Shown: positions 52,662-61,503 of the stretch, piece by piece
Numbering within the stretch: the stretch's first letter is position 1
Layout: each line of letters starts with the position of its first letter
NCBI RefSeq assembly: GCF_900162615.1
Contig: NZ_FUFN01000010.1
Span: 1,246,149-1,310,148 of the forward strand
Length of the DNA: 64,000 nucleotides
Origin: Virgibacillus proomii
GTDB lineage: Bacteria; Bacillota; Bacilli; Bacillales; Amphibacillaceae
Direction: 5' to 3'
Position numbers and translations under genes: made by a program
The notes under the pieces: model-generated
What the model was told of the DNA's origin: nothing
Seen by the model: only the letters and a program-made list of their open reading frames with translations
Databases searched by the model: none

Positions 52662-54176
52662 ATGAGTACTTTTCACGGATTAGAGATGGCAAAACAAGCG
52701 CTTTTTGCCCAACAAGCAGCGCTATATACTACTGGGCATAATATATCTAATGCTAATACGAAAGGTTATACGAGACAACGGGTGAATTTTGAAACAATGC
52801 CACCATACCCAGCAGCTTCCCGAAATCGTCCGGAAATTCCAGGTCAAATGGGAACTGGTGTGCAAGTTGGGTCTGTTCAACGTATGCGAACGAAGTTTTT
52901 AGATTATCAATTTCGCTCTGAAAATAGCAGACAAAGTTATTGGTCCACAAAAGCAGATGCCTTAAGCAGAATGGAGACACTTTTAAATGAACCATCTAAA
53001 AGTGGACTTAGCAAAACAATTGATGAGTTCTGGAATGCATTACAGGATTTAGCCGTTAATCCCGATAATTCAGGTGCCAGATCGGTTGTAGCTCACCGAG
53101 GTTTAGCGGTTACAGAAGCTTTCAATCATTTATCCAAATCATTATCGTCGAATCGTGCTGACTTACGAAGCCAAATTGATACGACAGTTGGCGATACAAA
53201 TTCTTTATTAAGACAAATAGCCAGCTTAAATGAACAGATTAGCGAACTGGAACCGCACGGTTATTTACCAAATGACTTATATGATCGAAGAGACAATTTA
53301 ATTGATGAACTATCCAGTAAACTCAATATTAAAGTAACCTATTCTAAAAGTAGTGAAACTTCGCCTAATATTGCTGATGGAATTGCTACGATTGAACTTG
53401 TCAATGATGATGGAGAATCCTTTCAGCCTAGTATTATCTTAGTAGATGATGAACAAGTCAATGAATTGGCCGTTACTTATGGTAATGATGATTATTCGGC
53501 TGTTAATTCTGTTACAGTAAATGGTACAGAAGCGGATATCTTGTCTTCTAATGGAACATTAAAAGGGTTAATTGAATCGTATGGTCATGATTTTGATGGC
53601 GATGGTAATGTTATTGGTACATATACGGATATGCTCCGTGACTTAGATAAAATGGCAAATACAATAGTTGAAGAATTTAATAAAGTTCACCGAAGTGGAA
53701 AAGCACTTGATGGAACAGATGGAATCGACTTTTTTGTGTTTAAAAATGGAATGACTGGTGCTGCAGGCATTACTGTTAATCAAGAAATTATGGATAATCG
53801 TGATAAAATCGCAGCCAGTACGAATGAGACAGACGGAGAAGGAGCAAATGCAAAAGCACTTGCTGAAGTTTTTAACAATAGAAATTTAGACGGTAATCCA
53901 TTAGGCAACAATACATCGATAAAAAGTTTTTTTCAATCCATAATTGGTGAGATGGGGGTAAAGGCACAAGAAGCAAATAATAGGATGGAAAACACGGCAG
54001 TACTTCGTTCGCAAGTAGAGGAAAAACGCATGTCTGTTAGCAGTGTATCGTTAGATGAAGAAATGACAAACATGATTAAATTTCAACATGCATATAATGC
54101 AGCTGCAAGAAGTATGACGACTATTGATGAGATGCTTGATCGGATTATTAATAACATGGGACTTGTTGGAAGGTAG
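52662..54176 (+). CDS. flgK: Hook-associated protein FlgK (HAP1)
   Basis: A 504-residue hook-filament junction protein. The N-terminal rod/hook signature STFHGLEMAKQALFAQQAAL and the motif TGHNISNANTKGYTRQRVNF (about residues 27-46) are clear. The C-terminus has the family end SVSLDEEMTNMIKFQHAYNA and MTTIDEMLDRIINNMG. It assembles between the hook and filament, exported by the flagellar secretion system with FlgN as chaperone. ATG 52662 follows AAGGAGG. flgL begins 11 bases after the stop. Confidence 0.96.
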   Translation: MSTFHGLEMAKQALFAQQAALYTTGHNISNANTKGYTRQRVNFETMPPYPAASRNRPEIPGQMGTGVQVGSVQRMRTKFLDYQFRSENSRQSYWSTKADALSRMETLLNEPSKSGLSKTIDEFWNALQDLAVNPDNSGARSVVAHRGLAVTEAFNHLSKSLSSNRADLRSQIDTTVGDTNSLLRQIASLNEQISELEPHGYLPNDLYDRRDNLIDELSSKLNIKVTYSKSSETSPNIADGIATIELVNDDGESFQPSIILVDDEQVNELAVTYGNDDYSAVNSVTVNGTEADILSSNGTLKGLIESYGHDFDGDGNVIGTYTDMLRDLDKMANTIVEEFNKVHRSGKALDGTDGIDFFVFKNGMTGAAGITVNQEIMDNRDKIAASTNETDGEGANAKALAEVFNNRNLDGNPLGNNTSIKSFFQSIIGEMGVKAQEANNRMENTAVLRSQVEEKRMSVSSVSLDEEMTNMIKFQHAYNAAARSMTTIDEMLDRIINNMGLVGR

Positions 54177-54187
54177 GAGATTAGGAT

Positions 54188-55069
54188 ATGAGAATTACGC
54201 AAAACATGCTCTCAAATAATATGTTGCGCAATTTATCCAATAGTTATATGAAGCTCGATAAATATATGGAGCAATTATACACTGGTAAGAAAATAAACCG
54301 TCCATCTGATAACCCGGTTGTTGCGATGAAGGGAATCAATTATCGCAGTCAAGTAAATGAAGCAGAGCAATATTTACGTAACACAAGTGAAGGACATAAT
54401 TGGATGGATAATTCAGATGCTGCTTTAGATAAAGCTACAAAGGCGATGCAAAAATTACGTGAATTGGCAGTAAAAGCGAGTAATGCTACCAATGATAGAG
54501 AAGAATATGCAAGTATTAAAAGTGAAGCAGAACAGTTAAAAGAACATTTAAAAAGTATAGCTGATACACAAGTCAATGGAAGATACCTCTTTAACGGAAC
54601 AGATACAACCAATTCTCCGTTTGATAAAAATGGTAACTTTTCGCCTAATACTAACCCGGTGCATATCCCGGTGGCAGCTGGTATTGATTTGCAAGTTAAT
54701 GTTAATGGAGAATCTGTATTTGGCAATGGCTTTTTTGATACGATTGACTCTTTTATTCAAAAACTGGAAAACTCAGATGTAGACGGAATTGGAGAGAGTA
54801 TTGGTGAAAGTATCGGTGAAATCGAGACAGCGATCAATCAAATTATTGATTCCAGAGCAGACTTGGGAGCAAGAATGAATCGGTTGGAGCTCATTGAAAA
54901 TCGACTCAGTGAACAAAAAAATATTGCTACTAAAACAATGTCTGATAATGAAGATGTTAACTATGCAGAAGCGATTACCAATTTAATTACTCAGGAAAGT
55001 TTGCATCGAGCAGCAATGGCCACAGGCTCACGAATTATTCAGCCCACGCTCATTGATTTTCTGAGATAG
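54188..55069 (+). CDS. flgL: Hook-associated protein FlgL (HAP3)
   Basis: A 293-residue flagellin-like junction protein. It opens MRITQNMLSNNMLRNLSNSY and has the conserved GKKINRPSDNPVVAMKGI (about residues 33-50), then VNGRYLFNGTDT and a C-terminal coiled region ANFLITQ-like (ITNLITQESLHRAAMATGSR). A small internal repeat IGESIGES lies near residue 205. It bridges FlgK to the filament. A terminator follows, ending the flgM-flgL transcript. Confidence 0.95.
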   Translation: MRITQNMLSNNMLRNLSNSYMKLDKYMEQLYTGKKINRPSDNPVVAMKGINYRSQVNEAEQYLRNTSEGHNWMDNSDAALDKATKAMQKLRELAVKASNATNDREEYASIKSEAEQLKEHLKSIADTQVNGRYLFNGTDTTNSPFDKNGNFSPNTNPVHIPVAAGIDLQVNVNGESVFGNGFFDTIDSFIQKLENSDVDGIGESIGESIGEIETAINQIIDSRADLGARMNRLELIENRLSEQKNIATKTMSDNEDVNYAEAITNLITQESLHRAAMATGSRIIQPTLIDFLR

Positions 55070-55076
55070 CCGAAGA

Positions 55077-55105
55077 CCCTGTCCCGTTTGGGTGACAGGG
55101 TTTTG
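55077..55105 (+). terminator. Intrinsic terminator after flgL
   Basis: CCCTGTC pairs with GACAGGG across a ten-base loop, followed by TTTTG. Short T run, so it may be partial. Confidence 0.7.
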
Positions 55106-55131
55106 TCCATAAGAAAGGGAGCTGTTTAACG

Positions 55132-55710
55132 ATGAAAATGCCACAACTCCGAATGCAATCACAAATGGCGCAAATTGAGATTCAGCAAACTCCTGGCAAG
55201 CAGGTGATCCGTCAGCCAAAAGCAGATATATCGATTCAGCAACCAAAACCGGAAATAAGGATGCGAACCACACCGTCAAGACTAACAATTGACCAAACAA
55301 AAGCTTTTGAAGATATGAATTTAATGAATATTTTAAAACGTAATGAAAAATTTGCTCAGGAGGGAAAACAGGCTGTCTTAGACGGAATAGCCCGACGAGC
55401 ACAACAAGGGACAGAATTAATGAAAATTGAACATAAAGGAAAACCGGCGATTACACAAGCAGTACAAAATGCTTTTCCGCCGATGAAAAGATTAGGTATT
55501 ACCTTTATTCCATCTCCTTTTTCGGTAAAAACGAGCTACCAGCCTTCACAACTGCAAATTGATGTAAAAACTCATCGACCAATTACTAAAGCAAGACCGA
55601 AGCAAGTAGAGCATGATTATGAAAAAGGTGAGGTAAACATTCGGATGAAGCAATATCAACATCTTACCATTGAAGTTGCTTATCCAGATGAGGAAGCACA
55701 GAACGTTTAA
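55132..55710 (+). CDS. yviE: YviE, DUF6470 family protein
   Basis: A 192-residue protein matching YviE by position and composition. It is rich in Gln, Pro, Lys and Ile, with repeating short beta-like segments (MRMQSQ-type: MAQIEIQQTPGKQVIRQPKA, then EIRMRTTPSRLTIDQTKAFE). No signal peptide. It always lies between flgL and fliW in Bacillus-type flagellar clusters, but no function is established. ATG 55132 follows AAAGGGAGC. The beta-strand repeats suggest an extended or self-associating structure, which is a guess. Confidence 0.85.
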   Translation: MKMPQLRMQSQMAQIEIQQTPGKQVIRQPKADISIQQPKPEIRMRTTPSRLTIDQTKAFEDMNLMNILKRNEKFAQEGKQAVLDGIARRAQQGTELMKIEHKGKPAITQAVQNAFPPMKRLGITFIPSPFSVKTSYQPSQLQIDVKTHRPITKARPKQVEHDYEKGEVNIRMKQYQHLTIEVAYPDEEAQNV

Positions 55711-55761
55711 TTTAAGTTTGCTGTAAGGTTATTACGAAGGCCTTAAGGAAGGAGATTCTAT

Positions 55762-56211
55762 ATGCTACTCGGAACAAAATATTTTGGTGAAATAGATGTA
55801 ACACCTACAAATATGATTCATTTTCCAACCGGTATCTTGGGATTCCCGCAAGAGACGGAATTTGTTCTACTCGATTTTCCCGACAATCCATTATTTCAAA
55901 TTTTACAATCCATTAAAAGGAAAGAGATTGCGTTTATCGTTGTTAACCCATACCAATTGTATGGGGATTATACATTTAAACTGGATGATGGAATTGTAAA
56001 AGCATTAGAGCTATCGGATGAAACAGAAATTGTTGTGCTTTCTATTGTCACATTGAAGCAGCCGTTTGACACTAGCACGATGAATCTGCAAGCGCCCATT
56101 ATTATCAATGCTAATAAACAACAAGGAAAGCAATTTGTTATTAATTCAGATAAATATTCAACAAGAGTTTCAATAACTGCATTGAACTCTCCAAGTGGGA
56201 AAGGGGAATAA
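55762..56211 (+). CDS. fliW: Flagellar assembly factor FliW
   Basis: A 149-residue FliW protein. Family sequences are TPTNMIHFPTGILGFPQETE (about residues 14-33), FVLLDFPDNPLFQILQSIKR and the strand FIVVNPYQLYGDYTF. FliW binds both flagellin and CsrA: when flagellin is exported, FliW is freed to inhibit CsrA, so flagellin is translated. csrA begins three bases after the stop. ATG 55762 follows AAGGAAGGAGA. The flagellin partner gene itself is not in this window. Confidence 0.94.
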   Translation: MLLGTKYFGEIDVTPTNMIHFPTGILGFPQETEFVLLDFPDNPLFQILQSIKRKEIAFIVVNPYQLYGDYTFKLDDGIVKALELSDETEIVVLSIVTLKQPFDTSTMNLQAPIIINANKQQGKQFVINSDKYSTRVSITALNSPSGKGE

Positions 56212-56214
56212 GGA

Positions 56215-56433
56215 ATGCTTGTATTAACGAGAAAACGAAATGAATCCATTCAGCTTGGAGAGGATATTGAAGTTAAAGTGCTTGCTATTGAAGGCGATCA
56301 AGTGAAAATTGGCATTAGCGCTCCTGCTTCAATGGATATTTATCGAAAAGAGCTCTATTTAGAGATAAAACATGAAAATAATCAGGCAGCCAAGATTCCA
56401 AATGGATTCATTGATATGTTAAAACAAAAATAA
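56215..56433 (+). CDS. csrA: Translational regulator CsrA
   Basis: A 72-residue RNA-binding protein. It opens [20 protein letters not shown], with the RNA-contact residues in LTRKxNE and the second strand-edge motif [18 protein letters not shown]. It represses flagellin translation by binding the hag leader until countered by FliW. GGGGAATAAGG precedes ATG 56215. In B. subtilis hag comes next; here the following 380 bp holds only repeat remnants. Confidence 0.95.
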   Translation: MLVLTRKRNESIQLGEDIEVKVLAIEGDQVKIGISAPASMDIYRKELYLEIKHENNQAAKIPNGFIDMLKQK

Positions 56434-56494
56434 CTTCTGTTTTTATCGGAAAGAGATCTCTATCGAGCAATCGATTGAAGAAAAATTTTATTCT

Positions 56495-56735
56495 GAATCT
56501 AAGTGTTACAAGACTGCCGTTTTAAGAGTTATAGATAAGAAGTCTTAGCGGGACTAAATATCCTATTCGTTCAGGGAGACAGGGCAAGAAAAAACATTGC
56601 AAGCGACTTATCGTATTTCTCAAGAATGCCCCAGAAATGTTAGCCTTTGTTCCACTATAGGAAATTATAAAACTTTAGGCTTTTTCTAACAGCAAGGAGA
56701 AAGTTGCTCTTAGAATGAAGTTTACTTTTAGGAAT
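56495..56735 (+). repeat. Decayed family A and B repeats where hag is expected
   Basis: 56500-56600 resembles the first two-thirds of B (TACAAGACTGCCGTTTTAAG, AAGTCTTAGCGGGACTAAAT, TTCGTTCAG). At 56652 the left end of A appears (CCACTATAGGAAATTATAAA), followed by AGAATGAAGTTTACTTTTAG, the right end of B. No flagellin sequence is found between csrA and flaG. Confidence 0.55.
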
Positions 56736-56765
56736 TGCATCGTTTAATAAAATCACTAGTTTACT

Positions 56766-56792
56766 TCAACCTTTTTATTTATATACCGATAT
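56766..56792 (+). promoter_or_regulatory. Sigma-D promoter for flaG-fliD-fliS-fliT
   Basis: TCAA (56766-56769), a 15-base spacer, then ACCGATAT (56785-56792), close to the sigma-D consensus TAAA and GCCGATAT. It lies 26 bp upstream of the flaG start. Confidence 0.75.
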
Positions 56793-56817
56793 AAAAATAA
56801 AAAGGTTGTGAAGTAAG

Positions 56818-57174
56818 ATGGATATGCGGTTAGAGCAAATAGGAACGGGGGTACCTGTTAAGCTTCGAAATCAACATAATAGCGGAACAGTCGATGCGAA
56901 ACTTAATCATGAACAGACGAATGAAGATAAAAAATTTAGCTTAGGGATGACAAAAAATAATATTAAAACGGCGGTCACCAAGCTAAATGAATTTATCGAA
57001 CCGCTCAGAACAGATTTGCAATTTACCTATCATGAAAAACTGGGCGAATATTATGTAAAGGTGATTAATCCGTTAACAAAGGAAGTAATTAAAGAAATTC
57101 CTCCGAAAAAAATGCTGGATATGTATGCAGATATGGCAGAATTTATGGGGATTTTAATTGACGAAAAAATTTAG
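56818..57174 (+). CDS. flaG: FlaG-like flagellar protein (YvyC)
   Basis: A 118-residue FlaG-family protein. The conserved C-terminal domain reads LQFTYHEKLGEYYVKVINPL, then KEVIKEIPPKKMLDMYADMA (about residues 88-107). The N-terminal 45 residues are polar. Its exact role is unclear, with links to filament length in other bacteria. ATG 56818 follows AAAGGTTGTGA, a modest ribosome site, and a sigma-D-like promoter lies upstream. fliD follows after 30 bp. Confidence 0.9.
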   Translation: MDMRLEQIGTGVPVKLRNQHNSGTVDAKLNHEQTNEDKKFSLGMTKNNIKTAVTKLNEFIEPLRTDLQFTYHEKLGEYYVKVINPLTKEVIKEIPPKKMLDMYADMAEFMGILIDEKI

Positions 57175-57204
57175 AAGGCTAATTTTGATAAAGGGGAGAG
57201 CATA

Positions 57205-58686
57205 ATGGTAATGCGAGTCGGCGTTGGTTTAGCTAGTGGTATGGAACTTGAAAAGATGGTAGAGAAATTAATATCGGCAGAACGAATTCCATTAGATAAA
57301 ATGGAACAGGATCGAACAAAACTTGAATGGAAACGCGATGCCTTTCGAAAAATTAACACTAAGCTTAGCGAATTGGATAATCTAATTCGGAATGAGATGA
57401 AATATAGCACAACCTATAATTCAAAGATCGTCAGCTCATCCCTTGAGGATGCAGTTACAGCAACAGCAACTACAGCAACATCCAATGGAACATATCAGGT
57501 AAGAGTGGATCAATTAGCAAGCTCGGCAATTAATGTAAGTAAAAACCCGATTGATATTGATCCGACTCAACCGTTAACAGCTGGTGAAGTAATCGCTTTT
57601 AGTACAGTAAATAAAGAAGGAAAAGAAGAGAAATATACGTATACCATCCAAGCGGGCGATACACTGAACACAGTTATGGAAAAAATTTCCAAAGATGATA
57701 ATAATGTGCGTATGTTTTATGATGAGGCGAGTAAAAAAGTAATTATGGAAACAACACGAACCGGTAACTTTAATGAAAATGGAAGCGAAATTATATTTGC
57801 AGACACTTCATTTTTAGCTACAACTCTGAAGATGGATATGGCTAATGAAAAAGGTGGGAATAATGCCAAGTTTGAATATAATAATAGTGGAATTATTATG
57901 GAATCAAAAACAAATTCCTATACGATAAATGGTATTAACTTACAATTTAAAAATACTACCAATGGTAAAAACGCCAGTTTAACGATTGACAATGATGTAG
58001 AAGCTGCTTATGAAAAGATTAAGAATTTCGTGGATAAATATAATGAGGTTGTGGAGGCATTTAATTCTCCGCAGTTTGAGAGAATTTATCGAGATTATCA
58101 ACCATTGACCGATAAACAAAAGGAAGAAATGTCGGATAAACAAATTGAACTATGGGAAGAACGTGCTAAAAGTGGTTTATTACGTGGTGAACCTGTTATC
58201 ACTAATGGGCTTTATAGTTTACGGCAAAGCTGGTATCAAAAAGTGGAAACTGGTGGAGAATATACGTCACTGACACAGTTAGGTATTAGTACATCACCTA
58301 ATTATTTAGATGGCGGAAAGTTAATTATAGAAGATCCGGATAAACTAAAGGATGCACTTCGCGATAATCCGGAAGAAGTACGAAAGTTATTTTACAACAG
58401 GGAAGAGGGTGAATCTCGGGGACTTATCAACAGGCTCGAGGATTCGGTTAATAGGACGATGCAGCAAATTGGGGATAAAGCTGGAAAAGCCACAACTCTT
58501 TCATTAGATAGTTATACTTTAGGGAAGCAAATGAAGGAGTTAGATGAGCGTATCGAAGCGTATGAGAATCGGATTGAGCGAGTGGAAAAACGGTATTGGG
58601 CTCAATTTACAGCAATGGAGAAGGCAATTTCACAAATGAATCAGCAATCGATGATGTTATTATCTCAATTTGGCGGTGGCATGTAA
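57205..58686 (+). CDS. fliD: Flagellar filament cap protein FliD (HAP2)
   Basis: A 493-residue cap protein that guides flagellin assembly at the filament tip. The N-terminal domain opens VGLASGMELEKMVEKLISAE and RIPLDKMEQDRTKLEWKRDA (about residues 7-46). The FliD_C part includes KNFVDKYNEVVEAFNSPQFE and the terminal coiled coil YENRIERVEKRYWAQFTAME (about 455-474) ending MNQQSMMLLSQFGGGM. ATG 57205 follows AAAGGGGAGAG. fliS starts 22 bases after the stop. Confidence 0.95.
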   Translation: MVMRVGVGLASGMELEKMVEKLISAERIPLDKMEQDRTKLEWKRDAFRKINTKLSELDNLIRNEMKYSTTYNSKIVSSSLEDAVTATATTATSNGTYQVRVDQLASSAINVSKNPIDIDPTQPLTAGEVIAFSTVNKEGKEEKYTYTIQAGDTLNTVMEKISKDDNNVRMFYDEASKKVIMETTRTGNFNENGSEIIFADTSFLATTLKMDMANEKGGNNAKFEYNNSGIIMESKTNSYTINGINLQFKNTTNGKNASLTIDNDVEAAYEKIKNFVDKYNEVVEAFNSPQFERIYRDYQPLTDKQKEEMSDKQIELWEERAKSGLLRGEPVITNGLYSLRQSWYQKVETGGEYTSLTQLGISTSPNYLDGGKLIIEDPDKLKDALRDNPEEVRKLFYNREEGESRGLINRLEDSVNRTMQQIGDKAGKATTLSLDSYTLGKQMKELDERIEAYENRIERVEKRYWAQFTAMEKAISQMNQQSMMLLSQFGGGM

Positions 58687-58708
58687 AAATGGACAAGGAG
58701 TGAATAAA

Positions 58709-59110
58709 ATGTCACGGAATAAGCAGCAGCAAGCATATCAAAATACGGCAGTAAATACTGCATCAAGTTCAGAACTGACATTAATGCTGTATAATGGCTG
58801 CATCAAGTTTATTAAGCAAGCAATAAAGGATATTGAGGCGAATGACTTTGAAGCAAAAAATACGAATATCCAAAAAGCACAAAACATTATTCGCGAATTA
58901 ATGATCACGTTAAATCCTCAAGTTGCTATCTCGGAACAAATTATGACACTTTATGAATATATGCTTCACCGCTTAAGAGAAGCAAATATGCATAATGACA
59001 ACAAAGTGTTGGAGGAAGTGTTAGACTTTACTGTGGAATTTCGCGATACATGGAAACAGGTAATATTGGAAACGAGAAAGAAACAATATGCTAAGGGTGT
59101 ACATGTTTAA
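58709..59110 (+). CDS. fliS: Flagellin export chaperone FliS
   Basis: A 133-residue helical chaperone that binds unfolded flagellin C-termini. Landmarks are QAYQNTAVNTASSSELTLML near the N-terminus, YNGCIKFIKQAIKDIEANDF and the closing helix EVLDFTVEFRDTWKQVILET. The chosen ATG 58709 lies six bases after AAGGAGTG; this gives the same length as B. subtilis FliS. The stop overlaps the fliT start (TAATG). Since hag is elsewhere, its client must come from another locus. Confidence 0.93.
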   Translation: MSRNKQQQAYQNTAVNTASSSELTLMLYNGCIKFIKQAIKDIEANDFEAKNTNIQKAQNIIRELMITLNPQVAISEQIMTLYEYMLHRLREANMHNDNKVLEEVLDFTVEFRDTWKQVILETRKKQYAKGVHV

Positions 59111-59463
59111 TGAATCGCTTAATCCCATTATTGGAACTTACAGAGAAGTTGCATGATATTCTAATGCAGAAGATGGAGCCTAAAAATCGTGATGTACTAA
59201 TTTCACAGGTCAATAAGTTAATTAAGGAACGAGGTTTTCAACTGGATAAGCTAACCCCTCCCTACTCAGAGGAAGAAAAAACAACTGGGCAAACGATTAT
59301 TCAATTAAACCAAGTTATTGAACGAGAAATGTTAGCGTTGTTTAATGATTTAAAATCTGAGATGAAGCAAGTGAAAAAGCAGAAACACTCCAATCGTAAA
59401 TATCGTAATCCTTATGCGACAATGCAAGCAAGCGACGGTATATTTTTAGATCGGAAAAATTAA
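59110..59463 (+). CDS. fliT: Flagellar protein FliT-like
   Basis: A 117-residue, highly charged helical protein with FliT position. It reads LLELTEKLHDILMQKMEPKN, then VNKLIKERGFQLDKLTPPYS, and ends with a basic KQVKKQKHSNRKYRNPYATM stretch. FliT is a chaperone for FliD in enterics; the Bacillus version is less characterised. Its ATG overlaps the fliS stop by one base, so translation is coupled. A perfect terminator follows the stop, ending the flaG-fliT unit. Confidence 0.85.
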   Translation: MNRLIPLLELTEKLHDILMQKMEPKNRDVLISQVNKLIKERGFQLDKLTPPYSEEEKTTGQTIIQLNQVIEREMLALFNDLKSEMKQVKKQKHSNRKYRNPYATMQASDGIFLDRKN

Positions 59464-59506
59464 ACACCGCATTTCTAGCACTCTAGAAATGCGGTGTTAT
59501 TTTTTA
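59463..59506 (+). terminator. Intrinsic terminator after fliT
   Basis: A 16-bp perfect stem, AACACCGCATTTCTAG and CTAGAAATGCGGTGTT, over CACT, followed by ATTTTTT. Confidence 0.95.
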
Positions 59507-59597
59507 TACTATAAGAAAGTATAAAATTTTTTAGGGTTTATCGTATAAGAAAAACTACAGCTTTCGCTAAAGACTTGGCGATAAGCCAAGTTTTTTT
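59507..59597 (+). repeat. Family A repeat, uninterrupted (empty site)
   Basis: TACTATAAGAAAGTATAAAA to GCCAAGTTTTTTTAA. Its centre reads GGGTTTATCGTATAAG with TTTAT at 59537-59541, the exact unfilled form of the B-containing junctions at 9713-9717 and 9858-9862. It abuts the fliT terminator tail. Confidence 0.85.
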
Positions 59598-59604
59598 AAG
59601 AGAA

Positions 59605-59860
59605 CAATATCCGTTTTTAATTTGCGGATAATTTTTTGAGAGAAGTAGTTTCGTTGCTAGTTTAAGCGCTCAAGTTGAGCAAATTTCGAACTTTTTCCTA
59701 CGATAAGTCAACATCGGCTCGAATCTAAAGGAAGGCCGATTAAAAGTGAGCTTTCCGCTCAGAACGGCATCGGCATCCCCCTGTTTTAGAGGCATGTTTT
59801 CTTTATCTCGTCAGAAGTTCCCCAGTTTGTACGGCGCTAACCGAGTGCTTCTGGCATTTG
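59605..59860 (+). repeat. Family C repeat, forward copy
   Basis: From about ATCCG...GCGGATAATTTTTTGAGA through CTCAAGTTGAGCAAATTTCG, CAACATCGGCTCGAATCTAA, CTTTCCGCTCAGAACGGCAT to GTTTTCTTTATCTCGTCAGA and CGGCGCTAACCGAGTGCTTC. Matches 24040-24310. It follows an A copy directly, as at 34.3 kb. The remaining bases to hpf (59861-60230) show nothing I can name. Confidence 0.65.
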
Positions 59861-60230
59861 TTATTTTTGACTAGGAAATGAACCTAGTTCAACCCGGATA
59901 GGCGCTGGAACTCTGGTAAGGGCGTGAAGGGACTTGGAGTTGCTAGTTGTTGGCACTTGGATATGGGTATATGGTAAACAAAAATTATCTATAATTAACA
60001 ACTAACAAATCACCAACGCGAGAAACCTTGCTGCTAACAATATGTCTCGTAATGACAATGCATGTCTACATTCCTTTTTCACAATTCCTAACTAACTGTA
60101 CATCGTATTTCTGCAAATAACCACAGCCTAAGATTTGTTTAAAAATATGTAAATATCATGTAAATGGTTGAAATCTATGTACAACAAGTGATACATACCG
60201 ATTATCTAACAGAGAATTTACATTTTTATA

Positions 60231-60256
60231 GTTTTAACAGGAAATTCGTCGGGAAA
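60231..60256 (+). promoter_or_regulatory. Candidate sigma-B promoter for hpf
   Basis: GTTTTA (60231-60236), a 14-base spacer and GGGAAA (60251-60256) fit the sigma-B pattern GTTTAA / GGGWAW. An overlapping AGGAAATT (60239-60246) resembles a sigma-H -35, and TATAAT lies at 60262-60267. B. subtilis hpf (yvyD) is known to use sigma-B and sigma-H. Confidence 0.6.
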
Positions 60257-60297
60257 CATTGTATAATATAGGTATAAGGTGAAAGGAGGACACTTGT

Positions 60298-60849
60298 ATG
60301 AAATTTAACATTCGTGGTGAAAATGTTGAGGTGACAGGGGCTATACGTGACTACGTAGAGAAAAAAATTGGAAAACTAGAAAGGTATTTTGATACTCCAC
60401 CAACCTCAGAGGTACATGTTAATCTAAGTGTCTATAATGATGAACAGAGAATTGAAGTCACGATTCCGATGACTAATTTATTACTACGCGGTGAGGTGGA
60501 GCATACAGACCTTTATGCTGCGATTGACTTAGTTGTTGATAAACTTGAAAGACAAATTAGAAAACATAAAACGAAAGTGAATAGAAAGTTCAGGCAGAAA
60601 GGTTCGCCAAAACATGTCTTTGCAGAATTAGAAAAGGATGCTTTAAATAAGGAAGAAGAGTCTTCTGAAATAGAAATCGTTCGTACAAAAAGGTTTGATT
60701 TAAAGCCGATGGATTCAGAAGAAGCGATTCTGCAAATGGATATGCTCGGTCATTCCTTTTTTGTATTTGAAAACGCATCTAATGGTGAAACAAATGTTGT
60801 ATACCGACGGAACGACGGAAAATACGGCTTAATTGAACCAAATGCATAA
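60298..60849 (+). CDS. hpf: Ribosome hibernation promoting factor, long form
   Basis: A 183-residue long HPF (YvyD/RaiA). The N-terminal S30AE domain (about residues 1-100) opens MKFNIRGENVEVTGAIRDYV and has VEHTDLYAAIDLVVDKLERQ with the basic KHKTKVNRKFRQKG patch. A linker rich in Glu leads to the C-terminal dimerisation domain (about 125-180: IVRTKRFDLKPMDSEEAILQ, FFVFENASNGETNVVYRRND). It makes inactive 100S ribosome dimers in stationary phase or stress. ATG 60298 follows AAAGGAGGAC. Confidence 0.96.
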   Translation: MKFNIRGENVEVTGAIRDYVEKKIGKLERYFDTPPTSEVHVNLSVYNDEQRIEVTIPMTNLLLRGEVEHTDLYAAIDLVVDKLERQIRKHKTKVNRKFRQKGSPKHVFAELEKDALNKEEESSEIEIVRTKRFDLKPMDSEEAILQMDMLGHSFFVFENASNGETNVVYRRNDGKYGLIEPNA

Positions 60850-60864
60850 AGCGATTACATGTAT

Positions 60865-60892
60865 AAAAAGACAGTCTATGGACTGTCTTTTT
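60865..60892 (+). terminator. Intrinsic terminator after hpf
   Basis: AAAAAGACAGTC and GACTGTCTTTTT are perfectly complementary over a TATG loop. Confidence 0.95.
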
Positions 60893-60898
60893 ATGTTA

Positions 60899-61140
60899 TC
60901 CTAGCAAGTTAGTGAAAGTCCTACCTGAGTAAGCGGCAAGACGTTTGATAGTTGATAGGAGACTGGAGAAGAAATTCTAAGGTTTGAGCCCTGTGCAGAG
61001 TAACTCTCTTGCTGATGAGAGAAAACCTCACGTATAGTTGGAGAAGGGGGAACAGGAAAAGGATTACCCCCAGAGCTCTGGTCTAGTAAGGTGAAAACCC
61101 TGAAACCCGAGGGTGAGAAGTCAATATACAATTCCTGTTT
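60899..61140 (+). other. Possible group II intron remnant or structured RNA
   Basis: This block is GC-richer than its surroundings and very purine-biased. Phrases such as GTTAGTGAAAGTCCTACC, TTTGAGCCCTGTGC with TGAGAGAAAACCTCACGTAT, and GGTGAAAACCCTGAAACC recall the domain I and domain V language of bacterial group II introns (GAGCCG...CACGUACGGUUC). It also has GGGGG/CCCCC arms at about 61045-61070. No reverse transcriptase frame is present. If real, it is a decayed, ORF-less copy. Confidence 0.35.
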
Positions 61141-61362
61141 TTTATTCTATTGCAAAAATGTCGAGATTTGACGATGATAACTCTAAAATTAAAAAATAGC
61201 AGTAAATAATTTCGTATTTAGTAAATAAAAACACCTTATTGTTCGTTACGATCTTATAAATTTTTAAAAATATTGTCGAACACATGCCTAAAATTGAAAA
61301 ATGGCAATTAGCTAATCAAGTCTTTACATGATATAACTAATATCGAGTGAGGAGGTGGCAAA

Positions 61363-61503
61363 TTGCATAGAAATGAATCGATTTATTTAAACCGATTAAG
61401 TAGAAAAATAGATCAACATGAGAAGGCAATTGCACAGCTTGCAGAAATTGTTGGGGTGTTAAATCAAAAGCTCGCTTTATTAAGAAAAAGCGGTAAGCAT
61501 TAG
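61363..61503 (+). CDS. Small hypothetical protein (46 aa)
   Basis: TTG 61363 follows a textbook GAGGAGG (61349-61355) at seven bases. The 46-residue product is one amphipathic, charged helix (SRKIDQHEKAIAQLAEIVGV, then LNQKLALLRKSGKH), likely a short coiled coil. No family is recognised. A terminator-like hairpin lies 140 bp downstream. The strong start signal argues for a real gene. Confidence 0.5.
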   Translation: MHRNESIYLNRLSRKIDQHEKAIAQLAEIVGVLNQKLALLRKSGKH

